Shown here one piece after another: positions 17,689-28,075 of a stretch of DNA of 64,000 nt. Under the pieces are notes generated by a model, which was not told where the DNA came from, did no database searches, and saw nothing but the letters and a program-made list of their open reading frames with translations. Origin of the DNA: Prochlorococcus sp. AG-402-L09 (GTDB lineage: Bacteria; Cyanobacteriota; Cyanobacteriia; PCC-6307; Cyanobiaceae); the NCBI GenBank assembly GCA_003216715.1, contig QCIK01000003.1, positions 98,657 through 162,656 of the forward strand, given 5' to 3'. The position numbers and the translations under genes are program-made. Numbering within the stretch: the stretch's first letter is position 1; every line of letters begins with the position of its first letter.

Positions 17689-18243
17689 TTAAAGAATACC
17701 TCTAATATCGAGAAGTTGCTCTTGAATTAAAAGCATTTTATTAAGACTCTCTTTGTCACTATGGTCCCAACCCAAAAGGTGTAAAAGGCCATGAGTTGCA
17801 AGCCATCTAAGTTCTCTAAATAAATCAACATTATTATCTTTGGCTTGTCTGATTGCTGTTGGGACTGAAATAACTATGTCACCCAATTCAATAAATTCAT
17901 TACTTACACCAAAAAACGTCTCATCAATAATGGGAAATGAAAGCACATCTGTACTTTTTGACTGCCCGAGCCAGGCATGATTCAAATCAAGAATTTTTTT
18001 GTCATTAGTTAATTCCAAGCCCAAACTAAGTTGAGATGCATTCCTGACTATTTCAGGACATTTCAATGATTCATTTACTTGGATAAATCTAATCCAACTG
18101 CAGATCTCCTTAATCCATTTACTTGGGTTTTTCATTAACTCTAAAGTCTCACTCTTCACAAAAACATCTAAATCCTCAACGGGGAAGGGTGTAAAAGAAA
18201 GATCTACATCTAATGTATACGAGCTAGTCGAATAATGCTCCAT
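17689..18243 (-). CDS. ybeY: YbeY endoribonuclease / 16S rRNA maturation factor
   Basis: YbeY is a zinc-dependent single-strand RNase needed for 16S rRNA 3' processing and ribosome quality control. The diagnostic motif H-x3-H-x5-H is present as HGLLHLLGWDH near the C-terminus. Its core strand LNHAWLGQSKSTDVLSFP is also typical. I chose the ATG at 18243 (184 residues). An ATG at 18282 is also in frame but would overlap the DUF3285 gene by about 35 bp. With the chosen start there is a 4-bp gap behind that gene's stop. It forms part of the leftward run prfB, DUF3285, ybeY, dgkA, trpG. Confidence 0.95.
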   Translation of the reverse strand: MEHYSTSSYTLDVDLSFTPFPVEDLDVFVKSETLELMKNPSKWIKEICSWIRFIQVNESLKCPEIVRNASQLSLGLELTNDKKILDLNHAWLGQSKSTDVLSFPIIDETFFGVSNEFIELGDIVISVPTAIRQAKDNNVDLFRELRWLATHGLLHLLGWDHSDKESLNKMLLIQEQLLDIRGIL

Positions 18244-18247
18244 CAAG

Positions 18248-18439
18248 TTATTGAGGAATATGGGGTTTCCCAAGCACAGCAACTAAAAGAATAAATCCCA
18301 GAAAACCCAAAGCTGTTAAACCAAAATGAGAAAGGCTTTGACTCCCTTTCCGAACCATATTTTTCATCGCAAGTTTGACAAAACTTGGAGGTGGCGTTCC
18401 TTTCTTGGTATCGTCATTAGAAATAATTTTATTATTCAT
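18248..18439 (-). CDS. DUF3285 small membrane protein
   Basis: A 63-residue protein with the cyanobacterial DUF3285 pattern PPPSFVKLAMKNMVRKG followed by one membrane span (about 38-58). It lies between prfB (11 bp) and ybeY (4 bp) and is read in the same direction. The role is unknown. A conserved basic stretch immediately before the span predicts the N-terminus on the cytoplasmic side by the positive-inside rule. Confidence 0.88.
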   Translation of the reverse strand: MNNKIISNDDTKKGTPPPSFVKLAMKNMVRKGSQSLSHFGLTALGFLGFILLVAVLGKPHIPQ

Positions 18440-18450
18440 TTCTAGTTGAT

Positions 18451-19561
18451 TTATGATTCTTCAATATTTTGCCTTAAAAGAGACTGAATAAAAATATCTA
18501 TTTCCCCATTCATGACTGAATCTACATCTGTTGTCTCTTGTTCAGTACGTAAATCTTTTACCATCTGATAAGGGTGAAAAACATAATTTCTAATTTGAGT
18601 GCCCCATGCAGCTTCAACAATATCCCCACGAATATCTGCAATCTCTGCGGCCCTTTGCTCTATTGCTATGACCATTAATTTTGATTTTAATAGTGCCATT
18701 GCCTTATCTTTATTTTGAAGCTGAGATCTTTCTTGTGTACATCTAACTGCAATACCCGTAGGCACATGAAGAATTCGAACCGCAGTCTCAACTTTATTTA
18801 CATTTTGTCCACCTGCTCCACCGGAGCGACTTGTCGTAATTTCTAAATCCTTTTCAGGAATCTCAAGTTCAACTTCTTCATCAAGTTTAGGCATAACTTC
18901 AACTCCAGCGAAACTTGTTTGTCGCTTTCCATTGGCATTAAAAGGGGAAATTCTGACTAAACGATGAGTTCCTTTTTCATTTTGTAAAAAACCATATGCG
19001 TACACACCTTCTATTTCGATAGTGACACTTTTTATTCCAGCTTCCTCTCCCTCTGAAAGTTCATTAATAATTACTTTCATACCATTATTTTCAGCCCAAC
19101 GCGTATACATCCTTAGAAGCATTTGAGCCCAATCTTGGGCATCAGTTCCACCAGCACCGGCATTAATGGAGAGAACCGCACCCTCCTTATCATAGGTGCC
19201 ACTTAAGAGGCGCTCCGTCTCCCAACGTTCAAGTTCTTGTTTTAATTTCTCAAGCCCATTGTGAGCCTCAAAAAGGATTTCTTCATCCGGGTCTAACTCA
19301 AAAAGCTCTAACGAAAGATTTGCATCCTCAATAGCGTCCCTCCATGTAATTAATTTTTCTAACTCTGCTTTAACCTCATCCAGTTGTCGCATCTGTTTTT
19401 GCGCATTTTTGGGATCGTTCCAAAACTCAGGTTGCGATGCAACCTGCTCTAAATCCCTTTTCCTAGCGAGTAATGCAGGTTCGTCAAAGACAATCCTGGG
19501 CTGTACCCAGGCGAGCAGTCAATAAAGAAAGGTCTCTTTTAAAATCAGTCAGGTCTTGCAA
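18451..19561 (-). CDS. prfB: Peptide chain release factor 2, with +1 programmed frameshift
   Basis: RF2 reads UGA and UAA stop codons. Zero frame encodes about 25 residues (starting [13 protein letters not shown] after the initiator) to an in-frame TGA at 19484-19486. After a +1 slip the frame continues from GAC at 19485 to the stop at 18451, giving about 369 residues, the normal RF2 length. The second part has the stop-codon-recognition tripeptide SPF in RISPFN and the catalytic GGQ in [12 protein letters not shown] take TTG at 19561 as the start because homologues begin near this point. ATG at 19600 is also possible and would add 13 mostly hydrophobic residues. It is not a pseudogene (see slip-site entry). 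Confidence 0.95.
19483..19498 (-). promoter_or_regulatory. prfB: prfB +1 programmed frameshift site
   Basis: Read on the minus strand, the slip site CTTTGAC occupies 19489-19483: CTT codon, TGA stop, then C. The heptamer is identical to the E. coli prfB slip site. An AGGA Shine-Dalgarno-like stimulator lies at 19497-19494, four bases before the CTT. The gap is close to the three bases of E. coli. Low RF2 levels favour slipping and so restore RF2, giving autoregulation. The slip mechanism is established for the family; its activity here is inferred. Confidence 0.92.
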
Positions 19562-19619
19562 ACGAAGTAATAGAATCAATACATTAAAAGCTATCAGCAT
19601 ATCCACCCAAAAACTATAA

Positions 19620-19910
19620 ATGAACAGATCAATTCCCGATTCAGGCATTACAACAGTTGAAATATACACCTGGAGATTTTGCCCATTTTGCTTACGTGCA
19701 AAAGCACTACTCAATGATAAAGGAGTCCAATTTACAGAATATTCTATTGATGGAGATGATGGTGCGAGAACAAAAATGTCTGAAAGAGCGGGAGGTCGCA
19801 GAACTGTTCCACAAATTTTTATTAATGGAAAAAGTATTGGAGGTTGCGACGAGCTCTACGAACTTGAGAGAAATAACGAATTAAATGAACTGATTGGAAT
19901 TAGAAATTGA
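19620..19910 (+). CDS. grxC: Glutaredoxin (GrxC type)
   Basis: A 96-residue dithiol glutaredoxin. The active site is CPFC at residues 21-24 rather than the commoner CPYC. TVPQIFINGK carries the cis-proline, and GGCDEL follows for glutathione binding. The ATG is at 19620. It is 3 bp ahead of gshB on the same strand, so the glutathione-using protein and the enzyme that makes glutathione are co-transcribed. It is divergent from prfB. Confidence 0.95.
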   Translation: MNRSIPDSGITTVEIYTWRFCPFCLRAKALLNDKGVQFTEYSIDGDDGARTKMSERAGGRRTVPQIFINGKSIGGCDELYELERNNELNELIGIRN

Positions 19911-19913
19911 TTT

Positions 19914-20843
19914 ATGAAACAACTATTTGTTTTAGACCCAATTGAAAATATTAATCCCAATAAGGATTCATCAGCAGCACTTATGCAAGCCGCATCAAGA
20001 GCCAACATAGATGTTTGGATCTGTACTCCCTCTGACTTGCAGGCCCGAGGAGACGATGCATGGGTCGTTTCCAACAAAGTCAATTGTGAACCATGGATCA
20101 ATGTCCAGTCATCTCAAAGCCTTCCTTTAAAAGATTTCTCATGCATTTGGATGCGCAAAGATCCACCTGTTGACGAGGCTTTTTTATACGCAACTCATTT
20201 ATTAGAAGTTGCAGAAAGAGATGGTGTTAATGTAATTAACAAGCCTGCATCACTAAGAGCTTGGAATGAAAAGTTAGGAGCTTTAAGATTTAGTGATTTA
20301 ATGGCTCCCACTCTTGTAGCGAGCAGGGTGGAACAATTAATTACATTTGCAAAAGAGTACGGAGAAGTTGTTTTGAAGCCACTTGGAGGGAAAGGTGGGC
20401 AAGGAGTCATACGAGTTGCAAAGGATGCTCCAGGCTTAGAAGCATTACTCGAACTGGTTACTTCACAAGAACATTTGCCAGTGATGATGCAACAATTTCT
20501 ACCAGAAGTAATAAATGGCGATAAAAGAATCCTTTTGGTTAATGGAGAGCCATTAGGTGCAATTAATAGACGTCCAAAAAAAGGAGACTTCAGAAGCAAC
20601 CTCGCTTTAGGTGGAAAGGCTGAGTTAACTAAATTAACTCCCAAAGAAATAGAAATATGCGATCAAATAAAACCTGCTTTACAAGATGAAGGTCTATTTT
20701 TTGTTGGAATAGATGTTATTGGAGGGATGCTCAGTGAAATTAATGTTACAAGTCCAACAGGTATTAGAGAAGTAGAAAACCTAATGAATATTCCATTAGC
20801 AGATCAAGTAATTGATTACCTTATAGATCATTTGAACAATTAA
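19914..20843 (+). CDS. gshB: Glutathione synthetase
   Basis: An ATP-grasp ligase joining gamma-glutamylcysteine and glycine. The 309 residues match the bacterial GshB family. N-terminal segment [20 protein letters not shown], then [13 protein letters not shown], the ATP-grasp glycine loop [10 protein letters not shown], and the metal-binding end [21 protein letters not shown] are visible. It follows grxC by 3 bp. The last 23 bases overlap the 3' end of the convergent menF. Confidence 0.97.
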   Translation: MKQLFVLDPIENINPNKDSSAALMQAASRANIDVWICTPSDLQARGDDAWVVSNKVNCEPWINVQSSQSLPLKDFSCIWMRKDPPVDEAFLYATHLLEVAERDGVNVINKPASLRAWNEKLGALRFSDLMAPTLVASRVEQLITFAKEYGEVVLKPLGGKGGQGVIRVAKDAPGLEALLELVTSQEHLPVMMQQFLPEVINGDKRILLVNGEPLGAINRRPKKGDFRSNLALGGKAELTKLTPKEIEICDQIKPALQDEGLFFVGIDVIGGMLSEINVTSPTGIREVENLMNIPLADQVIDYLIDHLNN

Positions 20844-22227
20844 CTCTATCTAAGTTTAATTGATTTCTTAAAACTTCAAATTTCAAAGCCACTTCTTGCA
20901 TTTCCCCCTCAACAGTTGATCCTTTTACTAGTCCAGCGCCAGCAAATAATTTAAGTTCATCGCCTCTCACCTGTCCGTAACGTATAGCCACCCTAAATTC
21001 AGAATTTTGATTTTTATCTATCCATCCAATTGGAGAAGCATATGTTTGACGCTCAAATGGTTCTAAAGCTCTCAACCAACTCAAAGATTTACTCAGAGGC
21101 AATCCAGCAACAGCTGGAGTTGGATGGAGCGCTTCAACCAAGTCAAGAGGAGATTTTTCTCTGACATAAGCTTGAATAAGAGTATGCAAATGAATTAAAT
21201 GGCCTTGAGTAATTAATTTTGGTTGAGATGGATAACTTGCTTTAATACCTTTTCTTAGAAGTTGTTCGACAATGGAATTAACTACAAAATGGTGTTCTCT
21301 TAGATCTTTAGAGGAGGCAAGTAATTCTTTTCCATCATCGCCTTTTTTTGCAGTACCAGCCAAAGCATCGATTAACAATTTATTTTGATTGAGACTTATT
21401 AATCTCTCAGGTGATGCACCAAAAAATGACTCGTCATGATTTTTTTGCCATAGGAATCGACAACTATTAGTTTGCTGCACTCTTAAGCGAGCAAGTAAGT
21501 TCAGTGGATCTAATGGTTTTCTTAGGGAAAGACGTTGTCTCGTAGCCAAAACAAGTTTATCCAAATCACCTGCATTTATTAATTCGATCCCTTTAGCCAA
21601 CGCATATCGATATTGAGATTTCCAATCATCAGAGAAATTATCGACTAAAAAATTTTCTTTTACATCATGGACAATTCGGACTGGTGATCTATGTATCTTT
21701 TCTCGAATTAACCATAATCTTTCTATTGCTTCACGAACATCTGAAGGATTTTGGGTAACTGAATTTAAACGTAACCATGTCAATCCATCTTTTGCAGTTA
21801 ATTGCCACTTAGGCAAAACCGCCTGCAGGGAAAATTTATCATCTATTGATTTTTCATGACTTTTAATTTGATCAAAAAAAGAAAATGAAAATAAAATCCT
21901 TGATGCTGAAAATGCTGGACTTTGAGAAGTATCTATCAATCGAGTAAAAATCTCATCACTAAACCTTTGTGCATTTTCAAACCTTTTTGGTCCAGATAAA
22001 TCCAAAGATTGACAATGTCCTCCAGCAGAAATACACAATCCGGGAGAGAGATCCCAAAGAAATCTAAACTGATGTTTTTCAGCAATTAAAGGTAATGTCG
22101 TTAAAGGATCTGTTTGACTTACAGGGACAGAAATGCTCAAGATACATTCATCAACTTTTCGTTCATTCCATTTGCGAAGAGAACTAACTAAAAGCTCACT
22201 AAATACAGGTTCTAAATTCATAACCAT
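20821..22227 (-). CDS. menF: Isochorismate synthase for phylloquinone synthesis
   Basis: A chorismate-binding enzyme that converts chorismate to isochorismate, the first committed step to phylloquinone, the A1 electron carrier of photosystem I. The C-terminal half carries the family features: [51 protein letters not shown] and the metal-binding GAGLVKGS...E. The 468 residues are typical of cyanobacterial MenF. The start is ATG at 22227, with a second ATG two codons later. It is divergent from menA (93 bp), so a shared control region is likely. Confidence 0.94.
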   Translation of the reverse strand: MVMNLEPVFSELLVSSLRKWNERKVDECILSISVPVSQTDPLTTLPLIAEKHQFRFLWDLSPGLCISAGGHCQSLDLSGPKRFENAQRFSDEIFTRLIDTSQSPAFSASRILFSFSFFDQIKSHEKSIDDKFSLQAVLPKWQLTAKDGLTWLRLNSVTQNPSDVREAIERLWLIREKIHRSPVRIVHDVKENFLVDNFSDDWKSQYRYALAKGIELINAGDLDKLVLATRQRLSLRKPLDPLNLLARLRVQQTNSCRFLWQKNHDESFFGASPERLISLNQNKLLIDALAGTAKKGDDGKELLASSKDLREHHFVVNSIVEQLLRKGIKASYPSQPKLITQGHLIHLHTLIQAYVREKSPLDLVEALHPTPAVAGLPLSKSLSWLRALEPFERQTYASPIGWIDKNQNSEFRVAIRYGQVRGDELKLFAGAGLVKGSTVEGEMQEVALKFEVLRNQLNLDRVNCSNDL

Positions 22228-22320
22228 TTAGAGCCTTTAGACATAAATAAACCAATACCTGAACTGCTGCCTAGTCTTAAGAAAGGAACCAAGAAACAAA
22301 CAGAACAGGTTATTTTATCA

Positions 22321-23244
22321 GTGAAGTCTTCTACAACTGAAAGGAAACATCTTTGGCAAGCGGCAATTAAGTGGCCATTGTATTCAGTCGCAATAATGCC
22401 TGTAATTTTATCCGCAGGATGGGAGCTGGGGAATAATGGCAATATTCGTCTAGGACAATTCATCGGTTTTCTAATTGCCTCTATCTTGATTTTGCTTTGG
22501 GAAAACCTTACCAATGACCTTTTTGACGATGAAACTGGCGTTGACAAATACAAATTCCACTCGGTAGTCGCTTTAACAGGTAATAAAACCACTGTAAGTC
22601 GAGTTGCATATTTTTCTCTTCTATTAGGTTTATTTATCATATTAATCCTTGCTCTAAAAAGTAAAATAACTGTACTTTTTTTGGTATTAATTTGTTGTTT
22701 CCTTGGATATTTATATCAAGGACCACCATTTAGACTTGGGTATAAGGGGTTGGGAGAACCCCTATGCTGGATTGCCTTTGGCCCTCTTGCGACAGCTGCA
22801 GCATTAATAGTTATTTCTCCAAAATCTAATATTCATGCCATCCCCTGGGGAACAGCACTGATGGTTGGAGCAGGTCCGGCGATGGCTACCACCTTGGTTC
22901 TGTTCTGTTCGCATTTTCATCAAATCAACCAAGATGCTGCTGTCGGTAAACAATCACCCTTAGTTGTTTTAGGCACTCATCGAGCGGCTGAATTTTTACC
23001 ATGGTTGGTGGGGCTAATATTTTTATTAGAATTATTTCCAATAATTAGTGGAATATGGCCAATAACGAGTCTTATGTGTTTAATTAGCCTTCCTTCAGGC
23101 GTAGATCTGATCAAATTAATTAAAAGACATCACAATCAACCAGCGCTTATTAAAAATAGTAAGTTTTTAGCTTTACGCTTTCAGACTATTAATGGTTTAT
23201 GCTTAAGTATAGGTTTTGCTATATCCTCATTTTTTTATAATTAA
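22321..23244 (+). CDS. menA: 1,4-dihydroxy-2-naphthoate phytyltransferase
   Basis: A UbiA-type membrane prenyltransferase attaching the phytyl chain to DHNA. The first aspartate-rich motif NDLFDDETGVDK (about residues 60-71) is intact. The second aspartate region is HFHQINQDAAVGK. About eight hydrophobic spans are seen over 307 residues. The start is GTG at 22321. The frame remains open a short way upstream, but without an ATG. It is followed by menC after 19 bp, starting a menA-menC-menE operon. Confidence 0.94.
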   Translation: MKSSTTERKHLWQAAIKWPLYSVAIMPVILSAGWELGNNGNIRLGQFIGFLIASILILLWENLTNDLFDDETGVDKYKFHSVVALTGNKTTVSRVAYFSLLLGLFIILILALKSKITVLFLVLICCFLGYLYQGPPFRLGYKGLGEPLCWIAFGPLATAAALIVISPKSNIHAIPWGTALMVGAGPAMATTLVLFCSHFHQINQDAAVGKQSPLVVLGTHRAAEFLPWLVGLIFLLELFPIISGIWPITSLMCLISLPSGVDLIKLIKRHHNQPALIKNSKFLALRFQTINGLCLSIGFAISSFFYN

Positions 23245-23263
23245 TTTTTGATTTTTTTGAATC

Positions 23264-24241
23264 ATGAAATTAATAATTAATATCAAGCCATTTTCATTTC
23301 GACTAACAAGAAAGTTAATCACCTCGCAAGGAATTATTCATAACAAGGTAGGTTTATTGTTGCAAATAAAAGATTCAGATGGGAATTATGGATGGGGTGA
23401 AGTATCACCTATTGAGAAAAATGAATTAAAAAAAAGTATCGAAAGTCTTCATTTTATTGGAAAACAAACTACAAAAGATTCAATAGAAAACTATGTATCT
23501 GAATTACAAGGACTAGGAGCACTTACTTTTGGATTGGGAGCTTCCTTAGCCGATTTAGAAAATCTAACTATAAGAAAGCTAGATTTTGAAGGATTTGATA
23601 TCACAAAATCAGCTTATCTTTTACCTACAGATATAGATCCTTTAGAGTCAATAGTAAACTATATAGATAGATCAAATGAAAAGAAAAGTTCATGTACAAT
23701 AAAATGGAAAGTATCTAACCAAGAAAATAACTTTAAGGAAGAGAAAGTATTACAAAAAATCTTAGATATTCTCCCAAAAAATTTTAAACTTAGAATTGAT
23801 CCAAATGGAGGATGGAGTCGTCAAAAAGCACAAGAATGGAGTAACGAACTCAAAAACGAACCTCGTTTGGAATGGATTGAACAGCCACTCCCATCAAAAG
23901 ACATTGAAGGGTTATTTTCATTAGCCAATCAAATTCCAATCGCACTAGATGAGTCTTTGGTTCAATTTCCATATTTACGAAAAACATGGAAAAGTTGGCA
24001 AATACGTCGCCCTGCATTAGATGGTGATCCTCGATTACTTTTAAAAGAAATAGATCAAGAAGATAGTCAAATAGTAATAAGCACAGCTTTTGAAACTGGT
24101 ATCGGGAGAAGGTGGATTAATCACCTAGCTGCCAGGCAAGTCAAAGGTGTACATCCATGCGCACCTGGACTTGCTCCTGGATGGTGCCCCAAAGGCCCAC
24201 TCTTTAACAACAATCCAAAATCAGTCTGGGAAGCCGCATGA
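23264..24241 (+). CDS. menC: o-Succinylbenzoate synthase
   Basis: An enolase-superfamily enzyme dehydrating SHCHC to o-succinylbenzoate. The KxK base is seen as IKWKVS (about residues 145-150), metal ligands in RIDPNGGW and EQPLPS, and ALDESL at the third. The 325 residues are of normal length. The ATG start is at 23264. The stop overlaps the menE start by four bases (ATGA), showing tight coupling. Confidence 0.93.
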   Translation: MKLIINIKPFSFRLTRKLITSQGIIHNKVGLLLQIKDSDGNYGWGEVSPIEKNELKKSIESLHFIGKQTTKDSIENYVSELQGLGALTFGLGASLADLENLTIRKLDFEGFDITKSAYLLPTDIDPLESIVNYIDRSNEKKSSCTIKWKVSNQENNFKEEKVLQKILDILPKNFKLRIDPNGGWSRQKAQEWSNELKNEPRLEWIEQPLPSKDIEGLFSLANQIPIALDESLVQFPYLRKTWKSWQIRRPALDGDPRLLLKEIDQEDSQIVISTAFETGIGRRWINHLAARQVKGVHPCAPGLAPGWCPKGPLFNNNPKSVWEAA

Positions 24242-25461
24242 CCAAAATTGCAGTTGTAAAATGTATGTCTGAAAAAAATCTGGAATGTTCAAAAGAAATT
24301 TTGAAGAATTTTGAAAAGCAGAAATGGGTATACCTAGCGCCTCCAAAAGATCAAACGAAAATTTCCACATCTTCAACTTTACCGGAAGGAGAAGGAATAA
24401 TCATTGCAAGTGGGGGCAGTATTGGAGGACCAAATCTTTGTTTACAATCAATTAAAAATCTAACTAATTCGGCTATAGCAACCGGAAAGTGGTTAAAGAA
24501 TTATGGCCTTAAGCCAAATGAGTGCATCATTCTCAATTCACTACCTTTACACCATATAAGTGGCTTCATGCCTTGGTGGAGACATCACACTTGGCGATCA
24601 GAGTATCACTGGATTTCACCTTCTTTAATGCATAGACCACTTCAACTTAAGCAGTTAAGTGAAGTATTAACTAATAAATATAGACGTCCATTAATTACAT
24701 CTTTAGTCCCAACTCAATTATTATCTTTGATTGATAATCCTGATGGTTTAAAATGGCTTCAATCGCTAGCTATAATTTGGGTTGGAGGAGCTTTGATCCC
24801 CATAGATCTTGCTGACAAAGCGCGAAAAAAGTCTATTAATTTAGCTCCTTGTTATGGGGCTACCGAAACTGGAGCAATGGTGACTTGCCTGAGTCCCAAA
24901 GATTTTTTAAAAGGAAGTAATAGTGTTGGGTTTCCTCTCGAAGATGTTGAGATAGAAATCAACAAAAGAAATTCCCTTATGATTAAAACTAGTAGGATTG
25001 CAACTTCAAAATGGAAGAATGATAAATTCGAATCAATTACAGACTCAAATGGATGGTGGGAAGCAGGTGATTTAGCGCAATACGTCAATCTCGACAATAG
25101 AAAAGCAATACAAATCCTAGGCAGAAGAGATTCAGCTATAAATTCTGGTGGTGAAACGATTTTCCCAGAAGATATCGAAATGGAATTAATGAAAATAATC
25201 TCGAAAAATCAAATCCCAATTAAAGACATTTTTGTACTAGGAATTAGTGATAAGAAATGGGGACAACGTTTAGTTGCCTTAACTAAATTCAAAGAAAAAG
25301 GAATCAACAAATATCCAATCATCTCACTTCTGACTAATCTCATTGAAGACTGGCAACCATCAAAAAAACCACTGAACTGGTACGATTGCCCAACACTTTC
25401 AAGAAATATCAATAAAAAATGGGAAATAAAAAAAATGGCAAGATTGGATAGCCTTCAATAG
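24238..25461 (+). CDS. menE: o-Succinylbenzoate-CoA ligase
   Basis: An ANL-superfamily adenylating enzyme that activates o-succinylbenzoate with CoA. Motifs are the phosphate loop region ASGGSIGGP near residue 60, the A5 motif CYGATETGAMV, A7 GWWEAGDLA and the hinge ILGRRDSAINSGGE. At 407 residues it is shorter than the usual 450-490 because the N-terminal part is reduced, as commonly seen in picocyanobacteria. The ATG overlaps the menC stop by four bases. Confidence 0.93.
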   Translation: MTKIAVVKCMSEKNLECSKEILKNFEKQKWVYLAPPKDQTKISTSSTLPEGEGIIIASGGSIGGPNLCLQSIKNLTNSAIATGKWLKNYGLKPNECIILNSLPLHHISGFMPWWRHHTWRSEYHWISPSLMHRPLQLKQLSEVLTNKYRRPLITSLVPTQLLSLIDNPDGLKWLQSLAIIWVGGALIPIDLADKARKKSINLAPCYGATETGAMVTCLSPKDFLKGSNSVGFPLEDVEIEINKRNSLMIKTSRIATSKWKNDKFESITDSNGWWEAGDLAQYVNLDNRKAIQILGRRDSAINSGGETIFPEDIEMELMKIISKNQIPIKDIFVLGISDKKWGQRLVALTKFKEKGINKYPIISLLTNLIEDWQPSKKPLNWYDCPTLSRNINKKWEIKKMARLDSLQ

Positions 25462-25470
25462 ACCTATTAA

Positions 25471-25938
25471 CTAAAAATTCAAACTAGATTCATAAAGCCA
25501 CAAATTTATTTGCTTAGTTAATGCACATATGTCTCTAGTAATCGGATTTATCGATACATGTTTTATATTTGCCGTGCCGATTTTCTCACCATTTTTTTTA
25601 AATTTAAATCGAAGTACAAATGAAGAGTCATTTATCTTCTCTGGATTTAGTTCGATATTGATAGTATCTCCAACATAAAGTGGTTGAAAATAATTTGCTT
25701 CACAATGAACAACTGGCAAAGCTACACTCAGTTGGCTTGTATTGATTTGATTTGTAGGAAAAATTTCTTGTAAAACTACTCCATATTTTTCTAAACTTAC
25801 TTCCCAAGTTTCATGACACCATCTGAATAATTCAAGAAAATGCACCACTCCAGCAGCATCTGTCTCACCAAAACGAACGGTTCGTTTCAAACATAACCAT
25901 TCTCTAGGATTACGCTTTTCCAAAAACCTATCTATCAA
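25471..25938 (-). CDS. DHNA-CoA thioesterase (hot-dog fold)
   Basis: A 155-residue 4-hydroxybenzoyl-CoA-thioesterase-type hot-dog protein. The active-site segment [13 protein letters not shown] with its aspartate is clear. Cyanobacterial members (Slr0204 type) hydrolyse 1,4-dihydroxy-2-naphthoyl-CoA to DHNA just before the MenA step. Its position next to menF-menA-menC-menE supports this role. The start is TTG at 25938, which overlaps the end of ndhH by 11 bp, so it may be translated from the ndhH transcript. A later TTG is also possible. Confidence 0.88.
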   Translation of the reverse strand: MIDRFLEKRNPREWLCLKRTVRFGETDAAGVVHFLELFRWCHETWEVSLEKYGVVLQEIFPTNQINTSQLSVALPVVHCEANYFQPLYVGDTINIELNPEKINDSSFVLRFKFKKNGEKIGTANIKHVSINPITRDICALTKQINLWLYESSLNF

Positions 25939-27112
25939 CAGAACCCATAATCACATCAATGGAACCTAGGATAGCCATTATGTCAGCGACCTTAGCTCCC
26001 TTCAAGATGTGAGGAAGTATCTGCAAATTATTAGAATCAGCTGCTCTTATTTTAAACCGCCAAGGAGTTACATCATTATTACCTTGAATAAATACTCCTA
26101 TCTCTCCTTTACCAGATTCAAGGCGTGTATATAATTCACCATTAGGAATCTTAAAAGTAGGTGCAACCTTCTTGGCTATATACTGATAATCAAAGCCTGA
26201 CATATCACCTTTTTTTCCTTCAACTGTCCTTTGTGCCTCAAGATTTTCGGTTGCCCCCCCTGGAATCATCTCACAAGCTTGTCGTAATATTTTTAATGAC
26301 TGTCTCATTTCTTCAATACGAACTCTATATCTTGCATAACAATCTCCCTCTTTCTCCCATGCTATATCCCATTCAAAATCGTCATAACACTCATAATGAT
26401 CTACCTTCCTTAAATCCCATGGCACACCTGCAGCACGAAGCATTGGGCCAGAAAGACTCCAGTTAATCGCTTGCTCTTTTCCTATAACTCCTAAACCTTC
26501 TATACGTCTACGAAAGATAGGGTTATTAGTTATCAATTTTTCATACTCATCAATTTTTGGACCAAACCAATCACAAAAATCTTTGCATTTTTCCAACCAA
26601 CCCCAAGGTAAATCACATGCAACGCCACCAATACGAAAATAATTATTATTAATCAATCTTTGACCAGTTGCAGCCTCCCATAAATCGTAAATCATCTCTC
26701 TTTCTCTAAAAATATAGAAAAAAGGAGTTTGAGCCCCGACATCAGCCAAAAACGGGCCTAACCATAGCAAATGGTTAGCGATCCTATTCAACTCAAGCAT
26801 TATTACTCTGATATAACTTGCTCTCTTGGGTACCTTTATATTTGCTAAACGCTCGGGGGCATTAACAACAATGGCTTCATAAAACATACCAGCCGCATAA
26901 TCCATGCGACTCACGTAAGGAACAAACATGACATTTGTTCTATTCTCAGCAATTTTCTCCATCCCTCGATGCAAGTAACCAATAACTGGTTCACAATCAA
27001 CAACATCCTCTCCATCAAGGGTTACGACCAATCGCAATACCCCATGCATTGATGGATGATGTGGCCCAAAGTTAACCACCATTGGCTCCGTACGCGTTTC
27101 AAGCTGCGTCAT
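25928..27112 (-). CDS. ndhH: NDH-1 subunit H (49-kDa type)
   Basis: A peripheral-arm subunit lining the plastoquinone-binding pocket of NDH-1. The chain shows [42 protein letters not shown] and the typical C-terminus [16 protein letters not shown]. The start is ATG at 27112, giving [10 protein letters not shown] as in relatives. A TTG at 27130 would add six residues. The frame is 394 residues. It is the only NDH-1 gene in the window placed with the phylloquinone cluster, and it is divergent from rsmH. Confidence 0.98.
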   Translation of the reverse strand: MTQLETRTEPMVVNFGPHHPSMHGVLRLVVTLDGEDVVDCEPVIGYLHRGMEKIAENRTNVMFVPYVSRMDYAAGMFYEAIVVNAPERLANIKVPKRASYIRVIMLELNRIANHLLWLGPFLADVGAQTPFFYIFREREMIYDLWEAATGQRLINNNYFRIGGVACDLPWGWLEKCKDFCDWFGPKIDEYEKLITNNPIFRRRIEGLGVIGKEQAINWSLSGPMLRAAGVPWDLRKVDHYECYDDFEWDIAWEKEGDCYARYRVRIEEMRQSLKILRQACEMIPGGATENLEAQRTVEGKKGDMSGFDYQYIAKKVAPTFKIPNGELYTRLESGKGEIGVFIQGNNDVTPWRFKIRAADSNNLQILPHILKGAKVADIMAILGSIDVIMGSVDR

Positions 27113-27153
27113 TGGGCCAAACCAAAGCAATGTCTAAATACTAGTGAAAACTT

Positions 27154-28068
27154 ATGAAAGAAGGGTCAATTAGTTCAAGTTCTAACTTTAATCATGTTCC
27201 AATAATGGGGAAAGAAATAATTCAATTACTAAATGAATTACCAAGTGAATTAACAAAACAAGGATTAATTATTGATGCCACCATTGGAGGAGGGGGGCAT
27301 TCAGCTCAAATACTAGAAAATTTCCCAGGAATCAAAATTATTGGGCTTGATCAAGATCCAATGGCTAGAGAAGCAGCATCAAAAAAATTACTAAAGTTCG
27401 GAAAAAGAATAGAAATAATCTCTACAAACTTCGCAGACTTTTCACTTAACGAACAAGCCATTTGTGTCTTAGCGGATCTTGGAGTTAGTAGTCATCAACT
27501 TGATGAGCCTTCACGAGGTTTTAGCTTTCGTTTAGATGGTCCGGTTGATATGAGAATGAATCCTGAGAAAGGTCTAAGTGCAGCCGAACTGATTGACACT
27601 CTATCTGAGCAGGATTTAGCAAATTTAATATATAACTTAGGAGAAGAAAAACGCTCTAGACGTATTGCAAGAAAAATCAAAAATGATCTTGCAGAAAATG
27701 GAGCATACAGTGGTACCCAAGCTCTTTCTTATGCAATTGCTGGTTGTTTTCCGCCCAAGCAAAGACATGGCAGAATTCATCCTTCAACTAGAACTTTTCA
27801 GGCTTTAAGGATAGCTGTTAATAATGAATTGGAATCGCTGGATAGATTGTTAGGAAAAGCTCCAACCTGGTTGTTAGAGGATGGACTATTTATGGTAATG
27901 AGTTTTCATTCACTAGAAGATAGAAGAGTAAAATCGAGTTTTAAAACTGACAATAGATTAAAAGTACTATCTAAAAAACCTTTGAGAGCAAGCCCTCAAG
28001 AGATAGAATTAAATCCAAGAAGTAAAAGTGCTAAGTTAAGAATTTCTGCAAAGAAATTTTTAAAATAA
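27154..28068 (+). CDS. rsmH: 16S rRNA m4C1402 methyltransferase RsmH (MraW)
   Basis: A SAM-dependent N4-methyltransferase acting on C1402 of 16S rRNA. The 304 residues contain [20 protein letters not shown] (motif I), [35 protein letters not shown] and the C-terminal [11 protein letters not shown]. The ATG start is at 27154. In many bacteria it heads the division and cell wall cluster. Here it stands alone, convergent with the cysteine desulfurase gene (7 bp). Confidence 0.97.
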   Translation: MKEGSISSSSNFNHVPIMGKEIIQLLNELPSELTKQGLIIDATIGGGGHSAQILENFPGIKIIGLDQDPMAREAASKKLLKFGKRIEIISTNFADFSLNEQAICVLADLGVSSHQLDEPSRGFSFRLDGPVDMRMNPEKGLSAAELIDTLSEQDLANLIYNLGEEKRSRRIARKIKNDLAENGAYSGTQALSYAIAGCFPPKQRHGRIHPSTRTFQALRIAVNNELESLDRLLGKAPTWLLEDGLFMVMSFHSLEDRRVKSSFKTDNRLKVLSKKPLRASPQEIELNPRSKSAKLRISAKKFLK

Positions 28069-28075
28069 ACTCACC

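Noticed and set aside
19484..19714. A 76-codon minus-strand frame and the separate 18451-19392 frame read as two genes or a broken prfB
   Set aside because: They are the two frames of one RF2 gene joined by the CTTTGAC slip site.
20195..20644. 149-codon minus-strand open frame
   Set aside because: It is antisense to gshB, has no recognisable domain, and follows the codon phase of the real gene.
22218..22640. 140-codon minus-strand open frame
   Set aside because: Antisense to the start of menA, with odd composition. menA has clear family motifs on the other strand.
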